DNA from: VRUE01 sp963747765
GTDB taxonomy: Bacteria > Actinomycetota > Thermoleophilia > Solirubrobacterales > 70-9
Reading direction: 5' to 3'
Length of the DNA: 64,000 bases
NCBI GenBank assembly: GCA_963747765.1
Contig: CAVVGH010000007.1
Span: forward strand, 124,001-188,000
In this document: positions 35,087 to 44,062 of the stretch, piece by piece
How positions within the stretch are numbered: the stretch's first letter is position 1
Layout of the letters: the number at the start of each line of letters is the position of its first letter
Position numbers and translations under genes: made by a program
Notes under the pieces: generated by a model
What the model was told of the DNA's origin: nothing
The model's database searches: none
The model's input: the letters and a program-made list of their open reading frames with translations, nothing else

Positions 35087-35724
35087 AGCCTCAGGGCCTT
35101 GGCCGTTCGCCGCGCCCGGCCCGGCCGTGACTCCAGCTCGCGGGTGAGGGCGACGAGGTCTGCCGGGGTGTCGAGGTCGAGAGCGAGCGAGGGGAGCTCT
35201 TCCACGCCGAAGGCGACACCGGCCTCGCGTGCGGCACCGACGTGGCGCTCGCGGCTGCCCTCCCCGAAGGCGGGTCGAATCGCGCCAGGGGGGGAGAGGA
35301 CAAGGGCATTGGTCCCCGTGCCGTGTCGGTCGGGAACGACGGCGACGTAGCTCGCCGGCACCCCGGTCAGCAGGCTGTCGAGCTCGCGGGGGTCGAGCAG
35401 GGGGCAGTCGCCGGGGATGAGGATGACGCAGCCGGCGCCTCGTTCCACCGCGCGGGCGATTCCGGCCAGCGCTGCGCCGGAGTGACCGCCCTGCCCCGGG
35501 TCGGGAATGAGCTCGGCGCCCGCCGCTGTCACGGGCTTCGCGATGCGGCGCTCGCTGCTGACGACGATTGTGTGCTCGATCGAGCGAGACGCGCCGAGCG
35601 CCAAAAGGACGTCCTCCAGCATCGCTGCGACGAGCGCCTCGCGCCGGCGGCTCTCCATGCCGGATGCGAGGCGTTGCTTTGCGGCGCCGAAGCGCTTCAC
35701 GGGAAGTACGGCGGTTGCTTTCAA
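35083..35724 (-). CDS. cofC: 2-phospho-L-lactate (or phosphoenolpyruvate) guanylyltransferase
   Basis: 213 aa nucleotidyltransferase. It activates the three-carbon phosphate that becomes the side chain of F420. VLPVKRFGAAKQRLASGM is the N-terminal GTP-binding signature, with IPGDCPLLDPRELDSLL holding the metal aspartate and LDLDTPADLVAL at the end. The substrate (phospholactate or PEP) cannot be told from sequence here. Overlaps cofE and lies 12 bp from cofD, so cofD-cofC-cofE form an operon. Confidence 0.9.
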   Translation of the reverse strand: MKATAVLPVKRFGAAKQRLASGMESRRREALVAAMLEDVLLALGASRSIEHTIVVSSERRIAKPVTAAGAELIPDPGQGGHSGAALAGIARAVERGAGCVILIPGDCPLLDPRELDSLLTGVPASYVAVVPDRHGTGTNALVLSPPGAIRPAFGEGSRERHVGAAREAGVAFGVEELPSLALDLDTPADLVALTRELESRPGRARRTAKALRL

Positions 35725-35736
35725 GTCGAGATCAAG

Positions 35737-36693
35737 CTACCGGGGCGAGCCGGGCTGGCCACCCGGGCGGGATGCGCGGAGCTCGGCGGCGTATTCGAGC
35801 ACGATGCGAGCCAGTCGCACCCGGCCCGCGGCGCCCTCCATCAGGGTCGGAGCGAGGAGGGTTGGAATCTCCTCCGGTGGTGGATCGGGATCTCTCTCGT
35901 CGACCACCATCGCGTCGATCAGCCCCGCATACAGCGAAGCGACCCCAGCGGCAGTCGAGGGGCGACCCACGGCCGCCATGAAGCGCTCGGTTGGACCCTT
36001 GACGACCTCACCCGCTACAAATGGGCTGACCGCCACCACGGGGACGCCGGACGCCTCGATCGCCCCCCTCACCCCCGGAACGGCAAGGATCGGCCCGATG
36101 CTGATCACCGGATTGGAGGGGCCGATCACGATCGCGTCGGCCCCGCGCAGCGCCTCGAGCACCTCCGGCGTCGGCTCCGCGTCGGCGATGCCCTCGAGCT
36201 CCACACCGTGCACGTCGGGCTGGCCGGCATCGACGATCAGGTACTCCTGCAGCCCCCGGCGGCCGGCATCCGTCAGCACGATGGTGTGTACGGTCGCATC
36301 GGTCATCGGCAGCACCCGCGCCGCGACGCCGTGGGCGCGGGCGATTTGCGCTTGAGCATCGGTCAACCGCCCGCCCGCAGCGAGGAACTCGCGGCGATAT
36401 AGGCACGCTGCGAGGTCGCGGTCGGAGAGCTTGAACCAGCTGGGCGCACCGAGCCGCGCGAGTCTCTCGAACACGGTGAATGTGTCGTCCTTAACTCCCC
36501 AACCGCGCTCCGCGTCGATTTCGCCGCTCAGCCAGTAGGTGACGAGGTCGGGGTCCGGGGAGACGTAGACACCGAGCACCTCGATGTCGTCGCCCGTGTT
36601 GGCGATCACCGACAGATCGGCGCCGATCTCCTCCTGCATCCCGGCGGCGAGCTTGGCTCCACCGGTTCCGCCGGCAAGGAGCGCAATCCTCAT
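35737..36693 (-). CDS. cofD: 2-phospho-L-lactate transferase
   Basis: 318 aa. Joins the activated three-carbon unit to FO, giving F420-0 or its dehydro form. The N-terminal IALLAGGTGGAKLAAGMQ, then SVIANTGDDIEVLGVYVSPD, YWLSGEIDAERGWGVKDD and DAIVIGPSNPVISIGPIL are family signatures. First gene of the cofDCE operon. Confidence 0.93.
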   Translation of the reverse strand: MRIALLAGGTGGAKLAAGMQEEIGADLSVIANTGDDIEVLGVYVSPDPDLVTYWLSGEIDAERGWGVKDDTFTVFERLARLGAPSWFKLSDRDLAACLYRREFLAAGGRLTDAQAQIARAHGVAARVLPMTDATVHTIVLTDAGRRGLQEYLIVDAGQPDVHGVELEGIADAEPTPEVLEALRGADAIVIGPSNPVISIGPILAVPGVRGAIEASGVPVVAVSPFVAGEVVKGPTERFMAAVGRPSTAAGVASLYAGLIDAMVVDERDPDPPPEEIPTLLAPTLMEGAAGRVRLARIVLEYAAELRASRPGGQPGSPR

Positions 36694-36742
36694 CGCCGAT
36701 ACCGGGGCGCTGCTCGCCGAGCTGTCTTTGGACGCGCGCGGC

Positions 36743-37435
36743 TCATTGCCAGGGATCGCCGTCGGGCAGACCGGTGAATTGGATACCGGCGTGGGTCTTG
36801 TAGCGGCTGTTGATCGAGATCAACAGCGGCGTCAGCTGCTCGACGATTCGCGCCGTCTCCAGCGGCCCTGCGTTGACCGCTCGCAGCCCGGGGATGAGCT
36901 CGATCAGACGCGCGACGCGCGCCTTGTCCGCCTTGCGGTTCCCGCAGACCGGCACGTCCTCGCTCAGCTCGGACTCCAGGTCGGCCAGGGTCGGCGCCCC
37001 CACGGTGTGCAGGGCAGCCACCACCGTGACCCCCTCCGGGACCATCTCCTGCGCCTGCTGGGCGGCGGAGCCCTGCCAGACGCCCAGCGAGCGCGTCGCC
37101 TTGCCGCTGACCGCCGCGGCGAGAGGCACCGTGCAGTCGACCAGGATCTGGCCCGGCTGCAGCGCGTCGCGGAGGTTGTTGAGGTTCTCCGACTGGGCGC
37201 GGAACGGGACCGTCAGGAAGACGATCTCGGCGCGTCGCGCGGCCTCCTCGTTGAGCAGGCCCTCGACGGCGGCACCGGGGACTGCCTCGCGGAGCTTTGC
37301 CGCCGCTGCCTCGGCCCTCTCCGCCGAACGGGAGCCGATCGCGATCGACGCGCCCGCCTGCGCCCAGCGCAGCGCCAGGCCGGCGCCGAGCGCGCCTGTA
37401 CCGCCGACGATGGGGATGACTGGAGACTCTGCCAC
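36743..37435 (-). CDS. fno: NADPH-dependent F420 reductase
   Basis: 230 aa from GTG 37435. Transfers hydride between NADPH and F420. N-terminal Rossmann motif PIVGGTGALGAGLALRWAQAG and SIAIGSRSAERAE (NADP phosphate contact), LTVPFRAQSE and the C-terminal LTPLLISINSRYKTHAGIQF. It lies upstream of and in the same direction as the cofDCE operon with a 49-bp gap. A longer frame upstream of 37435 is antisense to the SDR gene and was rejected. Confidence 0.92.
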   Translation of the reverse strand: MAESPVIPIVGGTGALGAGLALRWAQAGASIAIGSRSAERAEAAAAKLREAVPGAAVEGLLNEEAARRAEIVFLTVPFRAQSENLNNLRDALQPGQILVDCTVPLAAAVSGKATRSLGVWQGSAAQQAQEMVPEGVTVVAALHTVGAPTLADLESELSEDVPVCGNRKADKARVARLIELIPGLRAVNAGPLETARIVEQLTPLLISINSRYKTHAGIQFTGLPDGDPWQ

Positions 37436-37462
37436 GGGCGGCGTCAGTCTATGCTCCGCCCG

Positions 37463-38197
37463 ATGCGACTGGAGGGGAGAAAGGCGCTGGTGACGGGTGG
37501 CGCCGGCGGGATCGGGGCTGCGATTGCCGCTCGCCTCGCCGCCGAGGGCGCCGAGGTATGGGTTGGCGACGTCGACGTCGACGGAGTCGAGCGGGTGGCG
37601 GGGGAGGTCACCGGTCACCCTCTGGAGCTGGACGTCACCGATCCGGACTCAGCACGCAGAGCAGTCGAAGCGGCCGGCACGCTGGACATCCTCATCAACA
37701 ACGCCGGCACCGACGAGTTCGGGTTCTTTACCTACACGAACCCCGAGCAGTGGCAGCGGGTGATCGCGATCAACCTCGGCGGCGTTCTCAACTGCACGCA
37801 CGCCGCGCTGCCGGCTATGCAGGAGGCCGGTTACGGGCGGATCGTCAGCATCTCCTCCGAGGCGGGACGGGTCGGCTCCAAGGGGTCCGCCGTGTACTCC
37901 GCCTCGAAGGGCGGGATCGTGGCCTTCATGAAGGCGATCGCGCGCGAGAACGCCCGCTACGGGATCACCGCAAACTCGATTGCGCCCGGTCCGATCGAGA
38001 CTCCCCTGCTGATGGGGGCCAAGGAGTTCGGCGAGATCGGCGAACGGGTGATCGAGACGATGAAAGAGGCGACGCAGATGAAGCGCCTCGGCCAGCCGGA
38101 GGAGGTCGCCGCGGCGGTGGCGTTCTTCGCTTCCGACGATGCCACCTACGTCACCGGCGAGACCCTGGGCGTAAGCGGCGGATTGGGCATGGTCTGA
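37463..38197 (+). CDS. Short-chain dehydrogenase/reductase
   Basis: 244 aa. Classical SDR: TGGAGGIG cofactor loop, INNAG, SxxY-x3-K as SISSEAG...YSASKGG, and PGPIETPL. An upstream in-frame ATG (37451) would add four residues. The next gene begins one base inside its stop codon (TGATG). It shares an operon with a FlK-like thioesterase and HMG-CoA lyase; a 3-hydroxyacyl-CoA or acetoacetyl-CoA substrate is plausible but unproven. Confidence 0.9.
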   Translation: MRLEGRKALVTGGAGGIGAAIAARLAAEGAEVWVGDVDVDGVERVAGEVTGHPLELDVTDPDSARRAVEAAGTLDILINNAGTDEFGFFTYTNPEQWQRVIAINLGGVLNCTHAALPAMQEAGYGRIVSISSEAGRVGSKGSAVYSASKGGIVAFMKAIARENARYGITANSIAPGPIETPLLMGAKEFGEIGERVIETMKEATQMKRLGQPEEVAAAVAFFASDDATYVTGETLGVSGGLGMV

Positions 38198-38592
38198 TGA
38201 CGGAGCCCGTGCAGACCTTGGCGCCGGGCATGGAGCGCAGCAACGAGTTCACCGTCGAGGGACGGCTTCTCACCAACGTGGGTGGCACGATTGGCGCCAA
38301 CGTTCTCTCGACCCCGGGGATGATCTCGATGATGGAGGGAACCGCGGCCGCGCTCGCCTACGAGCACCTTCCCAACGGCCAGGCAACGGTCGGCTTCGAA
38401 GTCTCGGTCAAGCACGTGGCACCGGCGGCCGAGGGCATGACCTGCCAGGTGCGTGCGACGCTGCGCGAGATTGTCGACGGGCGCAAGCTCCGCTTCGACG
38501 TAGAGGTCACCCAGGGGGATCGCACGATCGGTGTCGGCACCCATGAGCGCCGCGTGGTTGGAGCCGGCCAGATGGGCTCTCCCGCAGCGTAG
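38197..38592 (+). CDS. FlK-like hot-dog thioesterase
   Basis: 131 aa. The triad of fluoroacetyl-CoA thioesterase FlK (Thr42, Glu50, His76) has exact counterparts at T39, E47 and H73 with the same spacings (8 and 26). The sequence VLSTPGMISMMEGTAA and GQATVGFEVSVKHVAPA fits the family. Natural substrate unknown; most family members act on ordinary short acyl-CoAs. Confidence 0.82.
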   Translation: MTEPVQTLAPGMERSNEFTVEGRLLTNVGGTIGANVLSTPGMISMMEGTAAALAYEHLPNGQATVGFEVSVKHVAPAAEGMTCQVRATLREIVDGRKLRFDVEVTQGDRTIGVGTHERRVVGAGQMGSPAA

Positions 38593-38604
38593 TCTCGAGG
38601 AGCA

Positions 38605-39528
38605 ATGGCTTCGATGCCCAGCACGGTGCGGATCCGCGAGGTTGGGCCTCGCGACGGCTTCCAAAACGAGCCCGAGACGATCTCCACCTCCGAGAAGGTG
38701 CGGCTGATCGACCTGCTCTCGGCAAGTGGTCTGTCGCGGATCGAGGTGACCTCCTTCGTCCGACCGGACGTCATCCCGCAGCTCGCCGACGCCGAGGAGG
38801 TGCTGGCAGCGGTGCGCCGACCCGAGGGGGTTTCCTTCTCGGTTCTGATCCCCAACGAGCGCGGACTGGAAAGGGCGCTGCGCCAGCGGGAGCGCTTCGA
38901 CGAGGTGAGCGTCTTCCTCTCCTCCTCCGAGACGCACAACCGCAAGAACGTCAATCGTTCCATCGAGGAGTCGCTGACCGGGCTGGAGTCGACGCTGGCC
39001 TCGGCGCGCGCGGCGGGGCTGCGCTGCGAGGGCGTCATAGCCACCTCCTTCGGCTGCCCGTACGAGGGGGAGGTGCCGCCGGCGCGCGTCTTCGAGATCG
39101 CCGGGCGGCTGGCCGCCGCCGGCTGCGCCGAGGTCGGCTTCGGCGACACCACCGGGATGGCCAACCCGCGCCAGGTGCACGAGTTCTTCACCGCCGCCGG
39201 CGAGCGCCTCAGCGGAGTCGAGCTGACCGCTCATTTCCACAACACGCGTGGACAGGGGCTGGCCAACGTGGTGGCTGCTCTGGAGGAGGGGGTCGAGTCG
39301 TTCGAGTCGAGCTTTGGAGAGCTGGGCGGCTGTCCGGTCCCACCCGGCTCGACCGGCAACGTGTCCAGCGAGGACGTCGTTTCGATGCTGCACGAGATGG
39401 GGATCGAGACCGGGATCGACCTGTCGCGGCTGATCGAGGCCTCGCGCGCGGCGCAGGAGGTCCTCGGTCGGCCGCTGGGCGCCCACGTGCTGCGCGCCGG
39501 CCCGGTCGACTGGGGTGGGGCCGAATAG
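38605..39528 (+). CDS. mvaB: Hydroxymethylglutaryl-CoA lyase
   Basis: 307 aa TIM barrel of the DRE family. REVGPRDGFQNEP is the catalytic opening; EVTSFVRPDVIPQLADAEEV, SETHNRKNVNRSIEE, GFGDTTGMANP and the HFHNTRGQGLAN metal histidines follow. The active-site loop reads GGCPVPPGSTGN where most family members have GGCPFAPGATGN. Together with acetoacetyl-CoA synthetase and an acyl-CoA carboxylase nearby it points to leucine or ketone-body-type metabolism. Confidence 0.92.
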   Translation: MASMPSTVRIREVGPRDGFQNEPETISTSEKVRLIDLLSASGLSRIEVTSFVRPDVIPQLADAEEVLAAVRRPEGVSFSVLIPNERGLERALRQRERFDEVSVFLSSSETHNRKNVNRSIEESLTGLESTLASARAAGLRCEGVIATSFGCPYEGEVPPARVFEIAGRLAAAGCAEVGFGDTTGMANPRQVHEFFTAAGERLSGVELTAHFHNTRGQGLANVVAALEEGVESFESSFGELGGCPVPPGSTGNVSSEDVVSMLHEMGIETGIDLSRLIEASRAAQEVLGRPLGAHVLRAGPVDWGGAE

Positions 39529-39584
39529 GGAGCGGTGCCGGCGGTGGCTTGCCGATCGGCAATGCCAGTAGGCTCGGGCAGGCA

Positions 39585-39953
39585 ATGAAGAGCGATGCCT
39601 TCCGACGCGCCGCCGAGTCGAAGGACTTCTCGAAGCTCGAGGAGCTCTTCTCGCCCGACGTGGTCTTCCGCAGTCCCGCTGTGTTCAAGCCCTACAGCGG
39701 ACTCGACGCCTTGCGGGTGCTGCTCGGAACCGTGGCCGAGACCTTCGAGGACTTCCGCTACGTCGACCAGGTGGAGACCGGAGACACCGCGATCCTCGTC
39801 TTCGAGGCGCGGGTCGGAGAGCGGCGGCTGGACGGGGTGGACATCCTGCGCTTCGGCGAGGACGGCCTGATCGCCGAACTGATGGTGATGATCCGCCCAC
39901 TCAGCGGCCTCAACGCGCTCGCCGAGGAGATGGGCCGCCGCCTCGGTGTCTAG
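39585..39953 (+). CDS. SnoaL/NTF2-like protein
   Basis: 122 aa. Cone-shaped NTF2-like fold suggested by FRRAAESKDFSKLEELFSPD at the N-terminus, FKPYSGLDALRVLLGTVAET and the C-terminal DGLIAELMVMIRPLSGLNAL. Such proteins act as small isomerases, cyclases or binding proteins. It is the last gene of the SDR-thioesterase-lyase group (56-bp gap). Confidence 0.8.
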   Translation: MKSDAFRRAAESKDFSKLEELFSPDVVFRSPAVFKPYSGLDALRVLLGTVAETFEDFRYVDQVETGDTAILVFEARVGERRLDGVDILRFGEDGLIAELMVMIRPLSGLNALAEEMGRRLGV

Positions 39954-40050
39954 TTGTCCCATCGCGACCCGGCTCCCGAAATTACGACTTGACACTGGGG
40001 CGGACGGGACGGCGGTCAGGTCGCCGACGCATCAAGCATTGATGAGAGAA

Positions 40051-40110
40051 ACAGCCTCTCCCTGTTTGCCCTCCTACTTGCAGGTGTGGAGGGCAAACAG
40101 GAGAGGCTGT
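40051..40110. repeat. Palindrome family B, inverted copy
   Basis: A 23-bp stem with one bulged C and the same 13-nt loop as 9698-9750 (TACTTGCAGGTGT). The left flank ATTGATGAGAGA is the reverse complement of the right flank of the copy at 9.7 kb, showing that the two loci are inverted relative to each other. Confidence 0.93.
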
Positions 40111-40216
40111 GTAGGGCCCAGGCGGTCATGGGGGACCGTTCCAGAGAATGAGCGTCTTCGGCGGAGCCGTCACGCGAGGATGCGGTCGTAGAAGGCGGGA
40201 TCGGGGCGGACACGAA

Positions 40217-40333
40217 CTCCGTTCGCTGTTTGTGTCGCAGAGCGGTACAAATGACGAACGGAGCGGCTGCGGTCGCCGGGTCGAGACTCCGTTCGCTGTT
40301 TGTGTCGCAGAGCGGTACAAATGACGAACGGAG
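40217..40333. repeat. Palindrome family A, two inverted copies
   Basis: Units at 40217-40263 and 40287-40333, period 70, reverse complement of the units at 9.4-9.6 kb, including most of the 23-bp spacer. No gene is seen between 39954 and 40443; the gap holds repeats A and B. Confidence 0.95.
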
Positions 40334-40443
40334 CGGCTGAATCGAGGCGGTCCCTGGCGCAACTGGGAATCGGCAAGCTGGGTCTGCACCCCAGCGCCTA
40401 GCCGCGCTGAGTTGGGAATCAATCGTCTAGGCTCACCGTCGCC

Positions 40444-41964
40444 GTGACCGATATCCGACCCGCCCTGGACGCCGCACTCTCCGGCGGTCCGCAGCGACAT
40501 CACGAGAAGACCGCCGAGCAGGGCAAGCTGCCGGTGCGCGACCGGGTGGAGCGCCTGGTCGACGTTGACTCGTTTGCCGAGGAGGCACTGCTGGCCAACT
40601 GGAACGAGGAGGGCCTGGGCGCGGATGGCGTCATCACCGGGCTGGCGAGGATCGACGGGCGCCGCGTCGCGCTGATGGCGAACGACCCAACCGTGAAGGC
40701 CGGGTCATGGGGCCCGAAGACGGTCGAGAAGATACTTCGCGTCCAGGAACGGGCGCTGTCCCTCCAGATCCCCATGGTCTACCTGGTCGACTCCGCGGGC
40801 GCGCGGATCACCGACCAGGTGCAGATGTTCCCGGGCCGTCGCGGCGCGGGTCGCATCTTCCACAACGAGGTGCGCCTCTCCGGCCAGGTGCCGCAGGTCT
40901 GCCTGCTATTCGGCCCCTCGGCCGCCGGTGGCGCCTACATCCCAGCCTTCTGCGACGTGGTGATCATGCGCGAGGGGAACGCTTCGATGTACCTGGGGTC
41001 GCCGCGGATGGCCGAGATGGTGATCGGCGAGAAGGTGACGCTGGAGGAGATGGGCGGGGCCAAGATGCACACCGGCGTCTCTGGCTGCGGGCACTTCCTG
41101 GTGAAGAGTGACGAGGAGGCAATCGACCTCGCCAAGCGATACCTCTCCTACATGCCGGGCAACTGGCGGGAGGAGACGCCGGTGGTGCCGGCCGCGGCGC
41201 CGGCCTCCGAGGCGGCGATCGACGCGATCGTCCCCGCGGACGAGAACCAGCCCTTCGACATGCGCGAGGTGCTCGACGCGCTGCTCGACGCCGGCAGCCT
41301 CCTCGAGGTCCAAAAGCGCTGGGCGAAGGAGCTGATTGTCGGCTACGCGCGGCTTGACGGACGCGTCGTCGGCGTCGTCGCCAACCAGCCGCGACAGAAA
41401 GGCGGCGTGCTGTTCGTCGACTCCGCCGACAAGGCGGCGCGATTCATCCAGACCTGCAACGCGTTCAATGTGCCGCTGCTCTTCCTCGCCGACGTGCCCG
41501 GCTTCATGATCGGCACGGCGGTCGAGCGCCAGGGGATCATCCGCCACGGGGCGAAGATGATCAGCGCGGTGTCCGAAGCGACGGTGCCGAAGCTGTCGGT
41601 GATCGTTCGCAAGGCCTACGGCGCCGGTCTGTACGCGATGGCGGGGCCGGCTTTCGAGCCCGACTGCTGCATCGCCCTGCCCAGTTCCTCGATCGCTGTG
41701 ATGGGACCACAGGCGGCGATCAACGCGGTCTTCTACAACCAGATCCAGGCGATCGCCGACGAGGACGAGCGCCAGGCGTTCGTCGAGCAGAAGCGGGAGG
41801 AATACGCAGCGGACATCGACATCCTCCATCTCGCTTCGGAGATGGTGGTCGATGCCGTGGTGGAGCCCGTCGACCTGCGGGCCGAGCTGATCCGCCGCTT
41901 CGCGATGGCGGCCAGCAAGGGCCGCGCCTTCGCCGAGCGCCGCAACCCGATCACCCCCGCGTAG
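40444..41964 (+). CDS. Acyl-CoA carboxylase carboxyltransferase (beta) subunit
   Basis: 506 aa, GTG start. Transfers a carboxyl group from biotin to an acyl-CoA. Crotonase-like carboxyltransferase pair: YLVDSAGARITDQVQMFPGR and FGPSAAGGAYIPAFCD in the N-half, FLADVPGFMIGTAVERQGII and KAYGAGLYAMAGPAFEPD in the C-half. Substrate may be methylcrotonyl-, propionyl- or another acyl-CoA; HMG-CoA lyase 0.9 kb upstream hints at methylcrotonyl-CoA. The biotin-carrying subunit is not here. Confidence 0.9.
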   Translation: MTDIRPALDAALSGGPQRHHEKTAEQGKLPVRDRVERLVDVDSFAEEALLANWNEEGLGADGVITGLARIDGRRVALMANDPTVKAGSWGPKTVEKILRVQERALSLQIPMVYLVDSAGARITDQVQMFPGRRGAGRIFHNEVRLSGQVPQVCLLFGPSAAGGAYIPAFCDVVIMREGNASMYLGSPRMAEMVIGEKVTLEEMGGAKMHTGVSGCGHFLVKSDEEAIDLAKRYLSYMPGNWREETPVVPAAAPASEAAIDAIVPADENQPFDMREVLDALLDAGSLLEVQKRWAKELIVGYARLDGRVVGVVANQPRQKGGVLFVDSADKAARFIQTCNAFNVPLLFLADVPGFMIGTAVERQGIIRHGAKMISAVSEATVPKLSVIVRKAYGAGLYAMAGPAFEPDCCIALPSSSIAVMGPQAAINAVFYNQIQAIADEDERQAFVEQKREEYAADIDILHLASEMVVDAVVEPVDLRAELIRRFAMAASKGRAFAERRNPITPA

Positions 41965-42086
41965 GGGCCGCACGCACACCACTCACTCGCAGCCCGGCGA
42001 ACCGGCGGACGGGCCGCTCAGCGACTCCGGCGGTGACCGATCGGCAGGATGGTGTGTCTCCGGCCGGAGGCATATGCTCGATCCCG

Positions 42087-42809
42087 ATGACGAGCGTCCC
42101 GGCGATCGCGGTGGAGGGGCTCCAGGTTCGGCGGGGTGGGGCGGAGGTGCTGCACGGCCTCTCCTTCGCCGTCGAGAGGGGCAGCGTGACAGGGCTGCTC
42201 GGCCCAAGCGGCTGTGGCAAGAGCACGTTGATGCGCTCGATCGTCGGAGTCCAGATCGTCGAGTCGGGACGGGTTGAGGTTCTCGGCGAGCCGGCCGGCT
42301 CGCGCTCGCTGCGCTCGCGGGCCGGCTATCTCACCCAGGTCCCCTCCGTCTACGGCGACCTGACGGTGCGAGAGAACCTCCGCTTCTTCGGACGGGTGCT
42401 CGGGGTGGCCCAGGGCCGCGCCGACGAGGTGATCGAGACGGTCTCCCTCGAGCCGCACGCCGACCGGGTCGTCGCCAACCTCTCGGGCGGGCAGCGCGCG
42501 CGAGTGTCGCTCGCCACCGCGATGCTCGGAGAGCCAGAGGTGCTGGTGCTGGACGAGCCCACCGTGGGCCTCGACCCTGTGCTGCGCCGCGGCCTCTGGG
42601 AGACATTTTCCGAGCTGGCCGCCGCCGGCACGACGCTGCTTGTCTCCAGCCACGTCATGGATGAGGCTGCGCACTGCGATGAGCTCCTGCTGATGCGCGA
42701 TGGACGCCTGCTCGCCACCGATAGCCCCGACGGCCTGCGCCAGCGCACCGGTCGCCGCCAGCTCGATGACGCGTTCCTGGCGCTGATCGAAGCGGAGGGC
42801 GAGGCGTGA
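42087..42809 (+). CDS. ABC transporter ATP-binding protein
   Basis: 240 aa. Walker A GPSGCGKST, signature LSGGQRARVSLA, Walker B VLVLDEPTVGLDP and switch His in LLVSSHVMDEAAH. It overlaps the ABC-2 permease gene by four bases. Similar pairs export drugs, lipids or polymers; no substrate clue is visible. Confidence 0.93.
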   Translation: MTSVPAIAVEGLQVRRGGAEVLHGLSFAVERGSVTGLLGPSGCGKSTLMRSIVGVQIVESGRVEVLGEPAGSRSLRSRAGYLTQVPSVYGDLTVRENLRFFGRVLGVAQGRADEVIETVSLEPHADRVVANLSGGQRARVSLATAMLGEPEVLVLDEPTVGLDPVLRRGLWETFSELAAAGTTLLVSSHVMDEAAHCDELLLMRDGRLLATDSPDGLRQRTGRRQLDDAFLALIEAEGEA

Positions 42810-43543
42810 GCCTGAGGGTGACCGCTGCGGTTGGCGTGCGCGTGCTGACCCAGCTGCGCCGCGACCCACGGACGGTCGCCCTGCTGCTGGGCGTCTCGCC
42901 GTTCCTGCTGGCGCTGCTGCGCGGGGCCTTCGATCAGGACCTGGCCGCCTTCCAGAAGGTGGGTGGGCCGCTGGTCGGACTGTTTCCGTTCACCACGATG
43001 TTCGTCGTCACCTCGATCACGATGCTGCGGGAGCGGACGACCGGGACGCTCGAGCGGCTGATGACGCTGCCGCTCGCGAAGCTCGACCTGCTGTTCGGTT
43101 ACGGGATCGCCTTCGCCCTGGTCGGGACGCTGCAGGCGATCATCGCCGCCGCTGTCGCCTTCGGCCTGCTTGGGCTCGATGTCGCCGGCTCGACCGCGGT
43201 GGTTGTCGCGCTTGCGGTTGGCAATGCGCTGCTTGGCATGTCGCTCGGCCTCTTCGTCAGCGCCTTTGCTCAGACCGAGTTCCAGGCGGTGCAGTTCATG
43301 CCGGCGATCGTCTTCCCGCAGCTGCTCCTCTGCGGGCTGTTCGTGGCCCGCGACAAGATGCTCGGGGTGCTGCAGGTCATCTCCGACGCGATGCCGCTCA
43401 CCTACGCGTTCGATGCGCTGGACCGGGTTACCACCCGTGGCTCGCTCGGCGCGCGCGGGGCGCTTGACGTGGCTGTGGTCGCCGCGTCGATCGTGCTGTT
43501 CCTGGCGCTCGGTGCCGTAACCCTGCGACGCAGGACCCCGTAG
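42806..43543 (+). CDS. ABC-2 type permease
   Basis: 245 aa, GTG start, about six membrane helices (for example LLLGVSPFLLALLRGAF and TLQAIIAAAVAFGLLGLDVA). SITMLRERTTGTLERLMTLP is the coupling-helix signature of ABC-2 permeases. Its stop codon lies in a 57-bp tandem duplication. Confidence 0.9.
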   Translation: MSLRVTAAVGVRVLTQLRRDPRTVALLLGVSPFLLALLRGAFDQDLAAFQKVGGPLVGLFPFTTMFVVTSITMLRERTTGTLERLMTLPLAKLDLLFGYGIAFALVGTLQAIIAAAVAFGLLGLDVAGSTAVVVALAVGNALLGMSLGLFVSAFAQTEFQAVQFMPAIVFPQLLLCGLFVARDKMLGVLQVISDAMPLTYAFDALDRVTTRGSLGARGALDVAVVAASIVLFLALGAVTLRRRTP

Positions 43544-43628
43544 GTCCCCGGCGCCTCTCGCGTCCCGTCTTGGGCAACCCTGCGACGCAGGACCCCGTAG
43601 GTCCCCGGCGCCTCTCGCGTCCCGTCTT
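43519..43628. repeat. 57-bp tandem duplication over the permease stop codon
   Basis: Copies start at 43519 and 43576 and are identical over 53 bp. Each contains the last codons and stop of the permease (CCCTGCGACGCAGG hairpin included), so the 3' end of the gene is present twice. Confidence 0.92.
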
Positions 43629-43645
43629 ACGGTAGCTTCGTCGTC

Positions 43646-44062
43646 ATGCCTGTACACACGGCGGAGCTGCGGCTCTCCACACAGGGCGACACCGACATTC
43701 TCGACATCACGGCGGAGGTGCAGGGGACCGTCGAGGAGGCCGGCGTCGGAGAGGCGCAGGCGCTGGTCTTCGTACGTGGATCGACCGCGGCGATCGCAAC
43801 GATGGAGTTCGAGCCCGGCGGCGTCAGCGACCTGCGGGAGATGCTGGAGCGACTGATTCCAACCGCGGGCTATTACGAGCACAATCGGCTCAACCACGAC
43901 ACGAACTCACACGCCCACCAGCGGGCCTCCCTCGTCGGCTCCTCAGAAGCGGTGCCGGTGCTGGATGGTCGCCTGGCGCTGGGCAGATGGCAGCAGCTGG
44001 CGCTGCTCGACTTCGACGACAGGCCGCGCGAGCGGACCGTGATCGTCCAGATCCTCAGCTGA
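43646..44062 (+). CDS. UPF0047/YjbQ family protein
   Basis: 138 aa. The family histidines and acidic residues are in YEHNRLNHDTNSHAHQRASL, followed by GSSEAVPVLDGRLALGRWQQ and FDDRPRERTVIVQIL. YjbQ-like proteins have been linked to thiamine-phosphate-related chemistry, but their reaction is not well established. Convergent with and overlapping the next gene by eight bases. Confidence 0.92.
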   Translation: MPVHTAELRLSTQGDTDILDITAEVQGTVEEAGVGEAQALVFVRGSTAAIATMEFEPGGVSDLREMLERLIPTAGYYEHNRLNHDTNSHAHQRASLVGSSEAVPVLDGRLALGRWQQLALLDFDDRPRERTVIVQILS

